Shown here: positions 1 through 6,736 of the stretch, one piece after another | How positions within the stretch are numbered: the stretch's first letter is position 1 | Layout of the letters: every line of letters begins with the position of its first letter | NCBI GenBank assembly: GCA_003445855.1 | Contig: DMCG01000143.1 | Coordinates: forward strand, 1,326-17,826 | Length of the DNA stretch: 16,501 nucleotides | Origin: Spartobacteria bacterium | Lineage (GTDB): Bacteria > Verrucomicrobiota > Verrucomicrobiia > Chthoniobacterales > UBA10450 | Reading direction: 5' to 3' | The notes under the pieces: generated by a model | The model's database searches: none | What the model saw: the letters and a program-made list of their open reading frames with translations, nothing else | What the model was told of the DNA's origin: nothing | Position numbers and translations under genes: made by a program

Positions 1-1
1 G

Positions 2-154
2 CCGCACGAACTTGCGACCGGCGATTCATTTTATCTCGCGAGCAACGTGCCCCACGGCGTGGAAACGATCGAAGACACGCGCGTGCTCGATACTTTCAGT
101 CCGCCGCGCGACGAGTACCTCGCGCTTGATGAAGAAGCGCGGACGAAACTGTAG
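2..154 (+). CDS. Cupin-domain protein, C-terminal 50 residues (partial)
   Basis: Open from the left edge of the window to a TAG stop; the real start lies outside. The visible residues include a GDSFYLASNVPHGVE segment followed by RVLDTFSPPRDEYL. This is the usual end of a small single-domain cupin: a strand with a histidine of the second cupin motif (VPHGVE), then the closing barrel strand with the D-x-F-S-P-P-R pattern. Proteins of this type are small cytoplasmic beta-barrels that often bind a metal; substrate and reaction cannot be told from this fragment. The TAG stop is part of the GTAG head of the palindromic element at 151-202, so the current C-terminus may have been set by insertion of that element. 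The family call is fairly sure, the function unknown. Confidence 0.75.
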   Translation, partial: PHELATGDSFYLASNVPHGVETIEDTRVLDTFSPPRDEYLALDEEARTKL

Positions 155-202
155 CCACCGGCCTGTGGCCGGTTAATCAACGGCGCACAGCGCCGTGGCT
201 AC
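151..202. repeat. Twin palindromic element (REP/BIME-like), GTAG-headed
   Basis: Two inverted 24-nt units (151-174 and the complement of 179-202) are separated by AATC. Both begin GTAGCCAC, which pair with each other as an outer stem (151-158 with 195-202). Each unit also forms its own 6-bp hairpin with a 3-nt loop: 158-163 with 167-172 (loop TGT) and 181-186 with 190-195 (loop ACA). The two inner stems differ at three base pairs and all three differences are compensated. A GTAG head before a hairpin is the known signature of REP sequences mobilised by RAYT (TnpA_REP) proteins; no such gene is in this window. The element supplies the TAG stop of the upstream cupin gene. Confidence 0.75.
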
Positions 203-296
203 ATCAGAAGAAGTAATTGTCGATCTTGCCCGCCGAAGATTGTCGCCTTCGGATTGACTGCCGTGTTAGCCTCCGCTTCTTGAACTAAACAAAATT

Positions 297-554
297 ATGT
301 TACACATCATTTGGTCCATCGTTATCGGTTTTATCGTCGGTTTGATTGCCCGCGCTGTCATGCCCGGCATGCAACATCTGGGTTTCATTGCCACCACTCT
401 TCTCGGCATCGGCGGGTCCATCCTCGGCGGATTGATCGCGCGGCTTTTCTCGAAACCGGAGCCGGGCTCATCGTTTCATGCGGCTGGGTTCATCATGTCT
501 ATTATTGGCGCGCTTATCCTGCTCTTTATCTGGGGAAAATTGAATCCCGGCTAG
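297..554 (+). CDS. GlsB/YeaQ/YmgE family small membrane protein
   Basis: An 85-residue, glycine-rich, very hydrophobic protein with three predicted membrane segments (about residues 3-20, 27-50 and 60-80). It carries the family's recurring GFIVGLIARAVMPG and LLGIGGSILGGLIA patterns and ends in a short polar tail (GKLNPG). The family, also called transglycosylase-associated protein, contains small inner-membrane proteins induced by stress in Enterobacteria; the name transglycosylase is historical and no enzyme activity is established. Length matches the family (about 80-90 residues). The ATG at 297 places the first membrane segment directly at the N-terminus; only an A-rich stretch, with no clear Shine-Dalgarno, precedes it. 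It stands alone between two palindromic elements. The family call is confident, the role is not. Confidence 0.88.
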   Translation: MLHIIWSIVIGFIVGLIARAVMPGMQHLGFIATTLLGIGGSILGGLIARLFSKPEPGSSFHAAGFIMSIIGALILLFIWGKLNPG

Positions 555-577
555 GCGTACTCGCCGCTGCCAAAACT

Positions 578-625
578 GTAGGGGACGACGTTGTCGTCCC
601 ATGGGAAGCGAACCGCTTCCCCTAC
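578..625. repeat. Second twin palindromic element, GTAG-headed
   Basis: Same design as the element at 151-202 with unrelated stem sequence. Two inverted 23-nt units (578-600 and the complement of 603-625) begin GTAGGGGA and end TCCC. The outer stem pairs 578-584 with 619-625. Alternatively each unit makes an 8-bp hairpin: 582-589 with 593-600 (loop GTT) and 603-610 with 614-621 (loop AAC). The units differ at three stem base pairs, and each change on one side is matched on the other. It lies just after the GlsB-like gene (stop at 554) and directly before the next ORF, whose frame can be extended back into the right-hand unit. Confidence 0.75.
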
Positions 626-635
626 AATTCGCGTC

Positions 636-1100
636 TTGAAGACAAAACAGTTTGCGACCGACACAGAGGTCGCAACTCTGGTCGATGCATTTGAGACGGT
701 GACTATTCCGGCATCGGAATTCACTCATGCCGCGCACATTGCGGTGGCACTCAGTTACCTGCAGAGCCGGACGCCAGCTCAAGCGCTCGAGCATATGCGC
801 GAAAGAATTCGCGCTTTCGCCGCGCATCATGGCGTCGGTAATCTTTACCACGAGACGCTTACCATATTCTGGATGCGGCTGCTCGATCACGTCGCGCGCA
901 CATACGATGTCGACCCGTCACGCCGCAGGTCGCCCCGGCGACCGAAGGCGGATCTTCCACTTTGGCGCCGGACCAACTTAATCGTCGCGCGCTGGGGAAG
1001 TTCCCGTCCGGTCGAAGCGCATTACTCGGCCGACGTGATCGCTTCAAATGCCGCGCGCGAAAAGTGGGTCCCACCGGATCGGTTGCCGATGCCGTTCTGA
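636..1100 (+). CDS. Conserved uncharacterised protein with HAAH and YHET motifs
   Basis: About 154 residues, probably cytoplasmic: no signal peptide and no membrane segment. Two histidine-containing motifs stand out, [13 protein letters not shown] (His31, His34) and [11 protein letters not shown] (Tyr71, His72, Glu73), followed by a C-terminal segment [11 protein letters not shown] ending in [12 protein letters not shown] recognise this arrangement from a widespread family of small hypothetical proteins but know of no demonstrated function. The histidines and glutamate could form a metal or active site; that is inference. Start choice is uncertain. There is no ATG near the N-terminus. TTG at 636 follows the palindromic element directly and is preferred, but the frame is open back to a TTG at 591 inside the element. 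No Shine-Dalgarno is visible for either. The coding call rests on the conserved motifs. Confidence 0.68.
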   Translation: MKTKQFATDTEVATLVDAFETVTIPASEFTHAAHIAVALSYLQSRTPAQALEHMRERIRAFAAHHGVGNLYHETLTIFWMRLLDHVARTYDVDPSRRRSPRRPKADLPLWRRTNLIVARWGSSRPVEAHYSADVIASNAAREKWVPPDRLPMPF

Positions 1101-1186
1101 TTCCAAAAAGAATCTTGCGCGGCAAGGTTTGCTGAAACGCTCCGAGCGGCGCAACATGCTCGAACGTGCTGTGGCGCATGCTGCGC

Positions 1187-1214
1187 TTGCGAAAGCGCGG
1201 TCTTCATCTACAAT
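1187..1214 (+). promoter_or_regulatory. Probable sigma70-type promoter of rpsO-pnp
   Basis: TTGCGA at 1187-1192 and TACAAT at 1209-1214 are separated by 16 nt. The -10 box has one mismatch to TATAAT and the -35 box keeps TTG. A start site about 7 nt after the -10 box would fall near 1221, leaving a leader of only about 7 nt before the rpsO ATG at 1228. This agrees with the absence of a Shine-Dalgarno there. The -35 half overlaps a small hairpin (1183-1188 with 1193-1198) with a GCGA tetraloop of the GNRA type, which could instead act as an RNA element of read-through transcripts from upstream. Confidence 0.5.
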
Positions 1215-1227
1215 AGCGACTTCGTTT

Positions 1228-1491
1228 ATGGCGGAGAACACGGAAACGTTGAACATCACGGAGTTCCAGCTGCATAAAAACGATACCGGCAGCGCGGATG
1301 TGCAGGTTGCACTTCTCACCCGCCGGATCGAGCACCTGACGGAACACTTGAAGGGCAACGCCAAAGATCATTCCTCGCGCCGCGGCCTGCTCAAAATGGT
1401 CGCGCAACGCCGGAGTTTGCTCGATTATTTGAGCAAATCGAAAGCCGATCGCTACAAAAAGGTGATCGACAAGTTAAAGCTGCGGAAATAA
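1228..1491 (+). CDS. rpsO: 30S ribosomal protein S15
   Basis: An 87-residue protein with the hallmark S15 segments in order: [21 protein letters not shown], then [20 protein letters not shown], then [20 protein letters not shown], ending in KLKLRK. S15 is a primary 16S rRNA-binding protein that organises the central domain of the small subunit and contributes to an intersubunit bridge. Length fits the family (about 88-90 residues). The frame is open upstream to 1048, but the extra 60 residues do not belong to S15 and overlap the previous gene, so the ATG at 1228 is chosen. No Shine-Dalgarno is visible; the near-consensus promoter ends 13 nt upstream, suggesting a very short leader. The gene is followed by pnp on the same strand, the classic rpsO-pnp order. 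Confidence 0.97.
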   Translation: MAENTETLNITEFQLHKNDTGSADVQVALLTRRIEHLTEHLKGNAKDHSSRRGLLKMVAQRRSLLDYLSKSKADRYKKVIDKLKLRK

Positions 1492-1590
1492 CCGCGGCCA
1501 TCTTTGGGGAAGTTCGCGTTCATCGTTTCCCCGTTCGCAGCCAAAACGCATATTAGAAACACAACCAATCAGCAGTCCAGGCCGAACGAA

Positions 1591-1661
1591 CCACCTTGGA
1601 TTTTAGGTTTTAGGGCCGTCCCGCGGCCGCGGGACGGGATTAAAACCTACAGTCAAGGTGG
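1591..1661 (+). repeat. Long stacked hairpin in the rpsO-pnp spacer (pnp leader)
   Basis: Three nested stems separated by small symmetric internal loops: 1591-1598 with 1654-1661 (8 bp), 1604-1612 with 1641-1649 (9 bp), and a perfect 22-nt palindrome at 1616-1637 that folds as 9 bp with a GGCC loop. In Enterobacteria a double-stranded leader in this spacer is cut by RNase III and lets PNPase repress its own synthesis; this hairpin is in the equivalent position, 33 nt before the pnp ATG. The inner part is also two inverted half-units (1603-1626 and the complement of 1627-1650, the latter beginning GTAGGTTTTA). It may therefore have originated as a palindromic repeat of the GTAG type. Regulatory role is inferred from position and structure only. 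Confidence 0.6.
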
Positions 1662-1683
1662 CCGGCTTGGAACTCGCACATCC

Positions 1684-1690
1684 AGGAAAG
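1684..1690 (+). promoter_or_regulatory. Shine-Dalgarno of pnp
   Basis: AGGAAAG ends 4 nt before the pnp ATG at 1695. It is one of the few clear ribosome-binding sites in the window and supports the chosen pnp start. The frame has no better upstream start giving a PNPase-like N-terminus. Confidence 0.6.
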
Positions 1691-1694
1691 TAAA

Positions 1695-3848
1695 ATGCAA
1701 CATCAGGTCACGGCCCAAATCGGGGCCTCTCACATCTCCATCGATACCGGCAAAATTGCCAAGCTCGCCGACGGCGCGGTCATCGTCTCATGCGGCGACA
1801 CCATGGTGCTGGCCAGCGCGGTTTCGGCCACCACCATCAAGGAAGGCCAGGATTATTTTCCACTTACAGTCGATTACCGGGAAAAAGCAGCGGCGGTCGG
1901 AAAATTTCCCGGCGGTTATTTCAAACGCGAGGGACGTCCGACGGAAAAGGAAACACTCACTTCACGCATGATCGATCGGCCGCTGCGGCCACTTTTTCAG
2001 CAAGGATATTTTTACGATACACAAGTCATCAGTCTGCTTCTCAGCGCGGATGGTGAAAATGATCCCGATATTCTCGCCCTTAATGGCGCTTCGGCAGCGC
2101 TTTGCGTTTCCGACATTCCGTTTGCCGGCCCGATCGGCGCTGTGCGCGTCGGCCGCGTGAATGGCCAGTTCGTCGCCAACCCCACGCACACGGAGCGCAC
2201 GCAAAGCGATCTCGATCTTGTTTATGTGGGTATAGAAAACGATGTCCTCATGATCGAAGGCGCGGCGAATGAACTGCCAGAGACCGATTTCATTAAAGCG
2301 CTCGAATTCGCGCACGAACATGCGCGCGAGATGATTCGCATTCAAAAAGAACTTGCCGCGCAAGTGGGCAAACCGAAACGCGAGATGCCGCTGCTTCAAG
2401 TAAAACAGGAGCTGCTCGAAATTGCCTATCAAGTAGCCGGCAGCCGGATTGAAAGCGCGCTTTACACCGAAGGAAAAGTCGCGCGCGCCAAAGCGATCGA
2501 TGGGCTGCGCGAAGAGGTGAAGATGTCGATCTTGCAGAAATATCCCGAAACGGGCGCGTTTTCGATTTCACAAGCGTTCGATTACGTGCAGAAGAAGGCG
2601 TTTCGCATCAGCATTCTCGACAAACAAAAACGAGTTGATGGCCGGGGTTATCACGATTTGCGTTCAATCAGTTGCGAGGTGGGTGTGCTGCCCCGCGCAC
2701 ATGGTTCGGCCATTTTCCAACGCGGCGAAACTCAGGCCCTCGCGCTGGCCACGCTGGCGCCGATTGAAGAAGCGCAAAAGATCGACGCCTACGGCGGCGG
2801 CGAGCAATCGAAGCGTTTCATTTTGCATTACAATTTTCCACCGTTCAGCGTCGGCGAAACCGGTCGGACCGGTGGAGCGAGCCGGCGCGAGATCGGCCAC
2901 GGCGCGCTGGCGGAGCGTTCGCTCGAACCAATTGTGCCGGGCGAAAACGACTTTCGATATGCCATCCGCATCTCGAGCGAGATCATGGAATCGAATGGAT
3001 CGACCTCGATGGCGAGCGTCTGCGGCGGGATGCTCGCGCTCATGGACGCTGGCGTCCCAGTGAAGGGAACGGTCGCGGGAATTTCCATCGGCCTCGTCAC
3101 CGAACATGGCGAAGATCGACAATTGAAACGTTACGAGCTGCTCACCGACATCATCGGCTCCGAAGACCATTTCGGCGACATGGACTTCAAACTTTGCGGC
3201 ACGGACAATGGCGTCACCGGTTATCAGCTCGATCTGAAACTTCCGGGCGTCAGCCACAAAATCATGGCCGAGGCGATCATGCGCGCGAAAGAAGCGCGCA
3301 CGAAAATTCTCGAAATCATGCGTGGCAAGATCGACAAGCCGCGCTCGGAATTGTCGAAGTACGCGCCGCGCATCGAGACGATCAAAATCAATCCGGAAAA
3401 AATCGGCGCCCTCATCGGTCCCGGCGGCAAAACCATCAAGGGCATCGTCGCGGAAACCGGCGCTGAAATTAATATCGAGGACGACGGCTCAGTGCACATC
3501 TACGCCACCAGCGGCGAGAGCATGGCGCGCGCAAAAGAAATTATCGGCGGCATGACGCGCGAAATCGAGATCGGCCAGAGCTACCAGGGCCGCGTTGTCT
3601 CGGTGAAAGAATTCGGCGCGTTTGTCGAAGTTTTCCCGGGCAGGGACGGCCTCGTGCATATTTCCGAGCTGGCCGATTTCCGAGTAAACCGCACCGAAGA
3701 TGTTGCGAAAATCGGCGACATGATTTGGGTCAAATGCATCGGCATCGACGACAAAGGCCGCGTAAAACTTTCGCGCAAAGCCGCGCTCAAAGAACGCGCC
3801 GAAGCCGAAACCGCCCAGCCGGTCGGCGCCGCGCCTGTTGGAAATTAA
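1695..3848 (+). CDS. pnp: Polyribonucleotide nucleotidyltransferase (PNPase)
   Basis: A 717-residue phosphorolytic 3'-5' exoribonuclease that releases nucleoside diphosphates from RNA and acts as a trimer in the cytoplasm, often in the degradosome. Domains in order: first RNase PH fold (about 12-145, with [12 protein letters not shown] at 75-86), helical linker (about 150-300), catalytic second RNase PH fold (about 313-520), KH domain (about 560-620, GPGG loop at 575-578) and S1 RNA-binding domain (about 627-696, [15 protein letters not shown]). Active-site positions are intact: [11 protein letters not shown] at 435-445 for phosphate binding, and [10 protein letters not shown] with Asp491, Asp497 and Lys499, matching E. 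coli Asp486, Asp492 and Lys494. Length is normal. It lies 203 nt after rpsO, behind a long hairpin suited to post-transcriptional autocontrol. The GSCFA gene follows 24 nt downstream and may be co-transcribed. Confidence 0.98.
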   Translation: MQHQVTAQIGASHISIDTGKIAKLADGAVIVSCGDTMVLASAVSATTIKEGQDYFPLTVDYREKAAAVGKFPGGYFKREGRPTEKETLTSRMIDRPLRPLFQQGYFYDTQVISLLLSADGENDPDILALNGASAALCVSDIPFAGPIGAVRVGRVNGQFVANPTHTERTQSDLDLVYVGIENDVLMIEGAANELPETDFIKALEFAHEHAREMIRIQKELAAQVGKPKREMPLLQVKQELLEIAYQVAGSRIESALYTEGKVARAKAIDGLREEVKMSILQKYPETGAFSISQAFDYVQKKAFRISILDKQKRVDGRGYHDLRSISCEVGVLPRAHGSAIFQRGETQALALATLAPIEEAQKIDAYGGGEQSKRFILHYNFPPFSVGETGRTGGASRREIGHGALAERSLEPIVPGENDFRYAIRISSEIMESNGSTSMASVCGGMLALMDAGVPVKGTVAGISIGLVTEHGEDRQLKRYELLTDIIGSEDHFGDMDFKLCGTDNGVTGYQLDLKLPGVSHKIMAEAIMRAKEARTKILEIMRGKIDKPRSELSKYAPRIETIKINPEKIGALIGPGGKTIKGIVAETGAEINIEDDGSVHIYATSGESMARAKEIIGGMTREIEIGQSYQGRVVSVKEFGAFVEVFPGRDGLVHISELADFRVNRTEDVAKIGDMIWVKCIGIDDKGRVKLSRKAALKERAEAETAQPVGAAPVGN

Positions 3849-3872
3849 TTCCGGACCGAAGCATCTTTCAAA

Positions 3873-4871
3873 GTGTCCATTTACGTTGCGAGCGCCGCAG
3901 AAGCCCGCGCGAATTTCAAGCAGGGCCCTTATAGTCGTTGGTTTCACAAGGAGGCGCGGGCTGATCAGGCCGATGGCAACTTCGCCTTCCAGCGTTTGCG
4001 TCATCCGCTTTTCCAGCCTGCAATCACGCCGCGGTTTCAAATGAAGCGCGAAGACAAGCTGTTCGCTATTGGCTCCTGTTTTGCGCGGGGGATTGAGAAA
4101 GCGCTCGTTGGGCGCAAGATGGAAGTCTTAAGCGCGGCGCCGGAGTTCGCCTCTTTGCAGACAGCGAACAAAGAAGTTACCGGCCTCGGCTTCACTAACA
4201 AATACAACACCTTTTCCATTTTCAACGAGTTGCGCTGGGCGCTCGATCCGGCGGCGAAATTTCCTCGCGATAGCATTGCCAAGATCGATGACGAGCTATG
4301 CTGCGATCCTCACACCAATCCGACTCTGCGACCGGCCGGCTTCGAAGAGACGCTGCGCCGGCGCGGGATGATTCAGATGGTCACGCGCCGCGTCGCGCAA
4401 TGCCGGGTGGTGATTATTACTCTGGGATTGGTGGAGGCGTGGCGCGATAAGAGCGCCGATACATTTATCAATGCGACTCCTATGCCCGAGTTATTCGCCC
4501 GTTATCCGGATCGCTATGAGTTTCACGTTACCAGCTTTTCGCAGAACCTTGCCAATCTGGAGAGTGTCCATCGTCTTGTTAGCCAGTTTGGTCATCCTGA
4601 TGTGCAGTTTATCGTAACGGTGTCGCCGGTGCCGTTGATGGCGACTTTCTCTACCGAGGACGTGGTGATTGCCAATACTTACTCGAAATCGTTGTTGCGG
4701 GCGGCGGCGCAGGAATGGGCGGCGGCGCACAAAAATGTGCACTATTTCCCTAGCTACGAGATCGTCATGAACTCTGACCGAGCGACCGCGTGGGAGGAGG
4801 ATTTGCGCCACGCGCAAGGCAAAGTGGTCGACCACATCATGCGGATTTTTCTGGATAGCTACTTAAGTTAA
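3873..4871 (+). CDS. GSCFA-domain protein (SGNH-hydrolase-like)
   Basis: A 332-residue protein carrying the motif that names the GSCFA family (Pfam PF08885) at residues 67-71, in the context FAIGSCFARGIEKAL. Further family segments follow: NKYNTFSIFNEL (109-120), VIITLGLVEAW (180-190), FIVTVSPVPLMATF (236-249), SKSLLRAA (271-278) and NVHYFPSYEI (278-287), with a late D-L-R-H (300-303). The fold is thought to be related to SGNH/GDSL esterases, with the Ser of GSCF as candidate nucleophile; a substrate is not established. No signal peptide. The start is GTG at 3873, since no ATG gives full length. The 24-nt gap from pnp suggests read-through. Its neighbours downstream are membrane glycosyltransferases, so a role in modifying a surface glycan is plausible but inferred. 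Confidence 0.9.
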   Translation: MSIYVASAAEARANFKQGPYSRWFHKEARADQADGNFAFQRLRHPLFQPAITPRFQMKREDKLFAIGSCFARGIEKALVGRKMEVLSAAPEFASLQTANKEVTGLGFTNKYNTFSIFNELRWALDPAAKFPRDSIAKIDDELCCDPHTNPTLRPAGFEETLRRRGMIQMVTRRVAQCRVVIITLGLVEAWRDKSADTFINATPMPELFARYPDRYEFHVTSFSQNLANLESVHRLVSQFGHPDVQFIVTVSPVPLMATFSTEDVVIANTYSKSLLRAAAQEWAAAHKNVHYFPSYEIVMNSDRATAWEEDLRHAQGKVVDHIMRIFLDSYLS

Positions 4872-4883
4872 CCTGCGGCTTGT

Positions 4884-5075
4884 TTGAAGCCGGAGGTTGA
4901 GAAGAAGATCGGTCAAGGGCTCGCTCGTGCAATTTGTCATGCTATCGGGGAAAAGATCGAAAAGTGCAAGATCGACATCGTTGACGCAGGAGTTTGCCCG
5001 GTATGTGCGCTGAAGAAAATTCATCCGACGCCGTCGCGTCGCAGCCAGCCGCATCAATCACAATTTATCGAATGA
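4884..5075 (+). CDS. Putative small protein with a CPVC motif
   Basis: A 63-residue frame starting at TTG 4884, in the same reading frame as the GSCFA protein and beginning four sense codons past its TAA. It is Lys/Glu-rich and looks helical at first (KPEVEKKIGQGLARAICHAI), then has a short strand-like part and DAGVCPVCALKK with a C-x-x-C pair (four cysteines in all). The tail is basic and Ser/Pro-rich and looks less constrained. The stop TGA at 5073 overlaps the first ATG of the next gene in an ATGA arrangement, which favours translation and coupling. I do not recognise a family. Alternatives are a former C-terminal extension of the GSCFA protein cut off by a stop codon, or an open frame by chance. 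Confidence 0.4.
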   Translation: MKPEVEKKIGQGLARAICHAIGEKIEKCKIDIVDAGVCPVCALKKIHPTPSRRSQPHQSQFIE

Positions 5076-6682
5076 TGCCAGGGCGCGTCCCTTTCCTGGT
5101 CGGTCTCGCATTACTGCTTTGCGCTCTAATCTTCTACTATTTGGCGGTACTGCGAATTGACTATGCCAAGACGGCGCTGCTCGATCTTCGCCCCTATCCG
5201 GATGCAGCGGAGTATTTCGCGCAGGCACAGGCAATGGTTCACGGTGACCCGCCTTCCATCCAGATCGGATACGACAAGCTGCCATCCCGGTACCCGCCTG
5301 GTTATCCCGCCTTAATGTTACCGTGGCTAAAGGTCCTTCGGAAATCCAACAGCATCCTGGCCCCCTTTAGAACAAACCAAACAATCGGCCTTTTCCTATT
5401 ACTGGCGGTGTTTACGACTTATTGCTATCTCGCAATGCCGCTTGCCGGCGGACTGGCGACGCTGCTACTGGCGACGTTACCAGCGTTCTTCACCTATTGT
5501 CGATCTTCGCTCAGCGAGATCAGCGGATCTGCCTTGGTGGCGCTAGCTTTCATTTTCGTTTATCTCGGGCTGAAAGATAAACGTCGCTGGCCGATTTATG
5601 CGGCCGCGGTCCTGCTGGGTCTTTCACTTAACATCCGAATGCAATTGATGTTCTTTGGCCCATTACTTCTGGCGATGGCGTTGTTTCCAGGCAAAACGTC
5701 GCGCGTGGACTGGCTGGTCAATTGTGCGGCGGTGCTCCTGGTTTTTGCTCTAGCGGCCAGCCCGATCTTTATCCTAAATGCTTTCCAGTTTCATAACCCG
5801 TTCAAGACGGGTTATGAGTTTTGGGTTCCGGTCCTATTTGAAAAACACTTGCTCTTTTCTCCTCATTATATCCCTGGGCACGCGGCAATGATATGGAGCC
5901 ATTGCGTGCTGCGTCGGACTGACTTTAATGTTGCCAACCGGTTCGGCACCGGCACCTACTTTGTTCCCGCCTATGTTCTTTTAGTTTGCGGCGGATTCGG
6001 CTTTATACGAGTTAACCGGTTCACAATCTGCGCTTTTCTTGCTGGGTCTACTTTTTTGCTGGCCACCGCAAGTTACCGGTTTGTGGACGGACGCTTTTAT
6101 ATCCCGATTCTGATCTTGTCGGTCGCGGTTGCGATTTTGCCGGTGGAATGGGCCTTAAGACGAGTTATGGCCGGGCCGCAAAAACTCGCCGCATTCTGTA
6201 TCTTTATATTATTCGTCGCCACTTGTGCCGGCTATCCTTCGCAATCCGGATACAAACCCAGGGACGGGCGGTCGCAGGCGTGGGACGCATTGCATGTTGT
6301 CGATCCTGCGCGCCAGTCGCCGCGTTTCCTGGCGCAAGCATGGCTTAGCAAAAGCTATGGGCAAAAACCAGGTATCGTTCTCTCCGATATTGATCCTGTT
6401 TACCTGAACGCGCTCTTGCCCAAACCATTCGTGGCAGCGCCGCTGGACGAGAAACATCACTACGCATTCAGCAAACTTTGGCGTTACGATCGGGAGGATT
6501 CTATTGCGCTTGTAAGAAACGGGTTGAGCCATTCCATTCCGATCTATGCTCTGTTTGTTTCGATGAAGGAAATGACCTCGGCATCGCCGCGGCTGCCAGC
6601 CATTGATGGCTATCAATGGACCACCATCGATTCCGGAAATTACGCCGTGATCTTAATGCTTACTCCTGTGATGCCGAGATGA
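5072..6682 (+). CDS. Polytopic membrane glycosyltransferase, GT-C type (GT39/GT83-like)
   Basis: A 536-residue inner-membrane protein with about 10 hydrophobic segments, the first at residues 7-27. GT-C enzymes take a sugar from a polyprenyl-phosphate carrier and transfer it on the outer face of the membrane. Supporting features are an acidic first external loop (LRPYPDAAEYF, Asp44) where these enzymes keep a catalytic or metal-binding acid, a following RYPPGYPALMLPW segment as in ArnT/PMT-like proteins, an SSLSEISGSALVALAF helix, a cytoplasmic NIRMQL loop, and a soluble C-terminal region after the last helix (about residue 385 on). Start: the frame is open to TTG 4994 and ATG 5003, but ATG 5072 overlaps the preceding stop (ATGA) and puts the basic residue and first helix at the N-terminus. 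Acceptor and sugar cannot be determined. Confidence 0.78.
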   Translation: MMPGRVPFLVGLALLLCALIFYYLAVLRIDYAKTALLDLRPYPDAAEYFAQAQAMVHGDPPSIQIGYDKLPSRYPPGYPALMLPWLKVLRKSNSILAPFRTNQTIGLFLLLAVFTTYCYLAMPLAGGLATLLLATLPAFFTYCRSSLSEISGSALVALAFIFVYLGLKDKRRWPIYAAAVLLGLSLNIRMQLMFFGPLLLAMALFPGKTSRVDWLVNCAAVLLVFALAASPIFILNAFQFHNPFKTGYEFWVPVLFEKHLLFSPHYIPGHAAMIWSHCVLRRTDFNVANRFGTGTYFVPAYVLLVCGGFGFIRVNRFTICAFLAGSTFLLATASYRFVDGRFYIPILILSVAVAILPVEWALRRVMAGPQKLAAFCIFILFVATCAGYPSQSGYKPRDGRSQAWDALHVVDPARQSPRFLAQAWLSKSYGQKPGIVLSDIDPVYLNALLPKPFVAAPLDEKHHYAFSKLWRYDREDSIALVRNGLSHSIPIYALFVSMKEMTSASPRLPAIDGYQWTTIDSGNYAVILMLTPVMPR

Positions 6683-6736
6683 GCGTGCTACGGCTAAGTT
6701 GTGCCAATAGGTATCGTCACCTCAGGTAGCCTGCTA

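Noticed and set aside
254..287. TTGACT as -35 box of a promoter for the GlsB-like gene
   Set aside because: No acceptable -10 box at 16-18 nt spacing.
151..625. CRISPR array from the two palindromic repeats
   Set aside because: Only two copies, with different sequence, far apart and with a gene between; no regular spacers and no cas genes.
1048..1227. N-terminal extension of rpsO to 147 residues
   Set aside because: The extra residues do not resemble S15, overlap the end of the preceding gene and include the promoter; S15 is about 88 residues.
1506..1532. Terminator hairpin directly after rpsO (GGGGAA with TTCCCC)
   Set aside because: Six base pairs around a 15-nt loop with no following T run; too weak, and read-through into pnp is expected.
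1504..1971. 155-codon + strand frame across the pnp leader and pnp start
   Set aside because: It runs through the hairpin and overlaps pnp in another frame, with Arg/Pro/Ser-rich content typical of an out-of-frame translation.
2664..3257. 197-codon minus-strand frame inside pnp
   Set aside because: Antisense shadow of a highly conserved gene; no domain recognised.
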